NCBI RefSeq assembly: GCF_000485595.1
Contig: NW_014577100.1
Span: forward strand, 751,799 to 803,509
Direction of reading: 5' to 3'
Length of the DNA stretch: 51,711 nucleotides
Origin: Priapulus caudatus
Lineage: Eukaryota > Priapulida > Priapulimorpha > Priapulimorphida > Priapulidae
Shown here in pieces: positions 48,070 to 51,711 of this stretch; positions within the stretch are counted from its first letter, which is position 1; the number at the start of each line of letters is the position of its first letter. The notes beneath the pieces are model-generated. The model had not been told where the DNA came from and did no database searches. It was given only the letters and a program-made list of their open reading frames with translations. Made by a program: the position numbers and the translations under genes.

Positions 48070-48195
48070 CTAGCGGGAGAGAGAGTGGGAAAGGGGGGAG
48101 GGGGAGATCTTAAGGCGGGAGAGAGGTGGGAAGGAGGGAGGGGTTTGAGATCGCTAGCGGGAGAGAGGGTGGAAATAAGAGGGAGGGGGAGATCC
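48070..48195. repeat. Short tandem repeat, about 47-55 bp unit
   Basis: Three units of GCGGGAGAGAGGGTGG..GGAGGGGGAGATC, ending at 48195. Confidence 0.75.
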
Positions 48196-48659
48196 CTAGC
48201 AATTGCCTCACTCAGTAGCACTGAAAAAAGATCCGGCCCCTCGCGACGCTCGCTCTCTCCACCCCTCCCCGCCGACACACGCCGACATGCGCATCGCGTC
48301 ACGCTCTCGGTTTCATCTTTCAGTCTGAGTTATAGAGCGGACTGCTTGCCGGGTTCTTGGCTGTCAGTGTATGTGGGCTAGAGTATGTTGACCAGCGCGC
48401 AGCGTAAACCACACTGAATGCACGTAGCAGCTTAATCGTAGTAAAGCCGGTAGTATACCCGGTATCATCTCGCAGCCCCGTCCTTGCCTCCCCCATACGA
48501 GTCGTCTGCACGAACACTTTGACACAGGCATTTAGATAGCGGACATACTGTAGTGCACCAAGGTTACAGGGAAAGGTTAGGAGATAGTTTCTGAAACAGT
48601 ACATTCAGTGTGGCGAATTAGGTCGCTATACAGTAGGGCCCCTCCCGTAGATAAGAGTG
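48196..48659. other. Unique stretch, nothing recognised
   Basis: No supported gene; frames lack motifs. Confidence 0.4.
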
Positions 48660-49112
48660 TGCGAGGGCTAATGGGTTAAGGGTTAGGGTAAGGAGTTTCT
48701 GTTAAGACTAACTAGGGTAAGTTTAGGAGGCATGGTTTAGATGTAGGGTTAGGGACATGGTTACGTGCATGGTTAGGTTTTTGGTTTAGGGTTGGCGTAA
48801 GCATGTAAGGTTATAGTTAGCGGTAAGGATTAGGGTTAGGGTTAGGGTTACGGGTATGGTTAGGGTTAGCGCTAGGATTAGGGTTAGGAGTATGTTTAGC
48901 GTTAGGGTTAGGGTTGGGGATAGGATTAGGATAAGGAATATGTTTAGGGTCAGGTTAGAGCAGGGTTAGGGTAGAGTTAGTTAGGGTTAGAGTAATAATT
49001 AGGGTTAAGAGTCTGGTTTTAGTTAGGAGGTATAGTTAGGGTTAGGGTTTAAGGTTATGGTTAGGTTAGGGGCTAGGGTTAGAATTTAGGATCAATGGTT
49101 AAGGTTAGGGCG
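48660..49112 (+). repeat. Degenerate interstitial TTAGGG block
   Basis: About 450 bp of GGTTAGGGTTAGGG with many one-base variants (GTTAGGAGT, GGTTAGCGTTAGG). Metazoan telomere-type hexamers, strongly decayed, all in one orientation. Confidence 0.9.
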
Positions 49113-49749
49113 ATACTGACAACAACTAACGCGGGGATCGAGTGCTCTACGAACGCCGACACGCGAATCTACAAACCAGTAACATTCCGTGCTAACGAAC
49201 CACGTACGTTACTACGTTACGCTAACGCAGCGTTCTTAGCGCGTTCTTCGTGTGTAGACACAGTATTATCCCTCTCGCTCAGACACGTGCTGCCGTCGTT
49301 ATCCTGCGTCACCGCGCACATTGCAGAATGTTCACGACTCCTGCTGTTTGAACGCGTTTAAAAATCAAATCAGCCAAAAACCCATCGACGTACGCGAGGC
49401 GTGGCAGGAACGCTTAACAAATGCCTCACAGCCTCTATGAATCCTCACAGATCCTGGCAGCTAAGGAATCGAACGCTGTCGAGCCGACGCGTCCGTGCGA
49501 TGGAACACCGTCGGTCTCTCTGCCGTGTATGTGTAATGTGTTACAAGCCGTAGTAACATTGATAGCGCAAAAAGCCGGCGAGCGAGAGAGAGAGAGAGAA
49601 ACCGGTTATGTGGTCCTCCCCCTCACTCTCTTCTTCTACTCAGCGAGCTGTTGTTGCTGCTGCTACTGCTGCTGCTGCTACGCTGGGTCGTTGCCCTCTC
49701 GCGTGATCTGTATGTATGTGAACGTACCAAATGACTTAGCTTCGCTTCG
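49113..49749. other. Unique stretch with CTG run
   Basis: (CTG)n-like run at 49651-49680 and GA run at 49580-49600. Frames at 49095-49361 and 49421-49807 show no motif or splice evidence. Confidence 0.35.
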
Positions 49750-50518
49750 ACAGGAGTGTCATGATATAGACCATCATCCTGGTATTGTTAGGAGTGTCAT
49801 GATATAGATTATGTCATTTATACTATGACAGTCTCCTGGTATTGTCAGGAGTGTCATGATATATATCAATGTCATCTATACTATGACAGTCTCTGGTATG
49901 TTCGCAGGAGGTCATGATATCGATGCATAGTCATGTAATACTAGGAGCAGTCTCCTGTAAGTTAGGAGTTGTCCATGATGATAGACTCATGTCATCTATA
50001 CTAGACAGTCTCTCTGGTATTGTTAGGATTCGAGTGTCATGATATAGATCATGTCAGTCTATACTATGAGCAGTCCTCCTGTATTGTTCCGAAGTGTCAT
50101 GATATTAAGATTATGTCACTATGAGCTATTGACAGCTCGCTGGTATTGTTAGGAAGTGTCCATGGATATATAATCATGTCATCTATACTATGACAGTCTC
50201 CTGGTATTGTTAGGATCGAAGTGTCATGATGATGATGCATGTCATCTATACTATGACAAGTCTCCTGGTATTGTTTTAGGGAGTGCATGATATAGATCAT
50301 GTCATGCTATACTATGAGCAGTCTCGGCTGGTATTGTTAGGAGTGTCATGATATAGATCATGTCATCTATACTATGACAGTCTCCTGGTATTGTTAGGAT
50401 CGAGTGTCATGATATAGATCATGTCATCTATACTATGACAGTCTCCTGGTATTGTTAGGAGTGTCATGATATAGATCATGTCATCTATACTATGACAGTC
50501 TCCTGGTATTGTTAGGAT
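49750..50518. repeat. 57-bp satellite, about 13 units
   Basis: Unit GGAGTGTCATGATATAGATC followed by ATGTCATCTATACTATGACA and GTCTCCTGGTATTGTTA. Units at both edges are near identical, those at about 49900-50330 carry many indels. Confidence 0.95.
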
Positions 50519-50553
50519 AAAAGTTCAAAGTAATTAACATTGCAGGGTCAACA
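50519..50553. mobile_element. Element X right-end fragment
   Basis: AAAAGTTCAAAGTAATTAAC then ATTGCAGGGTCAACA is the outer 35 bp of the element X right terminal repeat. It lies directly after the satellite and directly before the same flank that follows copy 2. Confidence 0.8.
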
Positions 50554-51093
50554 TATAGGAGATATAGGGCCGGCAAACCGACTATATGTTTACATTTATA
50601 TTTGAGTAAAGTTGGCCGTCTCGGTACCTACGAAACACCGTATACTGGTATGTTGATGTTTGGTGTGTGTTGCTACTGGTTCTGTTCTATTTTTGGTATT
50701 GTGAGTAATCGTACATGATCGTACTGAGCCAGCTCAGACGTGATATTTACGGCATATCAGGTGTGACAATCAGTAAGGTAATATATTATATGTTAACTTG
50801 TATCAATATACACTATTTTCATTATCACCTACCAAGCCTATCAGGCACCATGTCGTCATGCACCTAGTTAACATATGTAGTCATCGAGTAAAAAATGATC
50901 ATTTACATTGATCGCAGGAAGGTGGGGTTTAAGAATGTGTGAATAATATTTTGCTGGGCTACTAACGGCTGTTTCTGGTTGTAGTAAATACATGATTATC
51001 GACTCAGAAACCCAACCCGAGCTCTGACTGCAAACAGACCTTTGCTCACACCCTGCCTATTTTCAGCGTTACACACACACACGCGCGCGCACA

Positions 51094-51128
<35 letters not shown>

Positions 51129-51223
51129 GCACGCACACACACACGCACACACACATACACGCACACGCACACACACACTCTCTCTCTCTCTCTCACACAC
51201 ATACACACACACATACATATACA

Positions 51224-51267
<44 letters not shown>

Positions 51268-51658
51268 CACGCTTTACCAGCCAAACAGAGCCTGTGAATT
51301 GACAACTTGATACAGCGAAGATCGAAGTAAAAATAATTATAACCGACGGACGACCTCGCCCGCTATACATAAAAGCTTCGATAGTGCGAGTTCACAAGCT
51401 CACACCTCCTCCAGCTACGATGGCAGCAACGCATCATCATCCACGCCTTACTAACGCTTAGCATCGTCATCATCGTCATCGTCCCCGCCGGTGACGCATG
51501 TCCGCCTCCCGCCACCACCACCCCGTGCGTCTGCCAGCGTTCCCGGAAGGGCATCTTACTGCACGAGCGTGAACGCCACGGTGAGGCGGAAGATCACGAA
51601 CATAGGTGTACCCATCCACTTCCTACTCGTGACAAACGTGCGTGCCTATGCGCGCGTG

Positions 51659-51711
<53 letters not shown>
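50554..51711. repeat. Second copy of the 32475-34050 segment
   Basis: Same order as 32475-34050: GGGCCGGCAAACCGACTATA, CA array (51066-51270), AAACAGAGCCTGTGAATTGA, CCAGCTACGATGGCAG, then a TG array reaching the window end. Differences are mainly short indels. Confidence 0.85.

Overview
This window is a repeat-rich piece of an animal (metazoan) nuclear genome. The evidence is the 3' end of a HIF prolyl hydroxylase (EGLN) gene with conserved, correctly phased introns, several other exons bounded by GT/AG sites, TTAGGG-type repeats, PIF/Harbinger and hAT-type transposons, and many CA/TG, GA and AT microsatellites. An invertebrate is the best guess, from the multicopy family in element X and the microsatellite load. 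I cannot name a phylum. Base accuracy varies. The left 15 kb reads cleanly. Parts of 15-52 kb, above all 35.7-39.9 kb, carry frequent small insertions and deletions compared with their own repeat copies, as an unpolished long-read consensus would. There are N runs at 24634, 27572-27581 and 39890-39914.

Layout: 0-2.6 kb holds the last four EGLN coding exons. 0.9-15 kb is dominated by short inverted-repeat (foldback) elements of several families, a PIF/Harbinger transposase remnant (about 10.3-10.9 kb, minus) and a 483-bp hAT-like element with an 8-bp target duplication (14.2-14.7 kb). 15.5-20.4 kb holds two broken copies of a chymotrypsin-fold serine protease gene (minus), separated by a long TG array. 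21.5-24.6, 28.6-32.5 and 35.7-39.9 kb are three copies of one roughly 3.9-kb element, here called element X. It has terminal inverted repeats of about 330 bp and one large minus-strand protein of an uncharacterised multicopy family. Between the copies lie a cysteine-rich secreted peptide gene (25.8 kb), a duplicated acidic/VNTR block (26.6-28.5 kb), and a complete three-exon gene for a 119-residue single-pass membrane protein ending in a PPPY motif (34.7-35.6 kb). From 40 kb on there is one signal-peptide exon (40.6 kb), then microsatellites, minisatellites, a CpG-rich stretch, a 450-bp degenerate TTAGGG block, a 57-bp satellite, and a second copy of the sequence that follows element X.

The most striking observation is at 21.52-22.83 kb. 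The first third of element X copy 1 has almost no adenine (about 23 A in 1,260 bases, counted by eye). Set against copy 2, essentially every A is replaced by C while C, G and T are kept. That one-strand, one-base change removes all stop codons and creates spurious open frames of 270-370 codons on both strands. It is either a signal-level sequencing artefact or an extreme adenine-specific mutation event, and raw reads would decide. No operons or bacterial features are present. The genes here are independent eukaryotic loci embedded in repeats.
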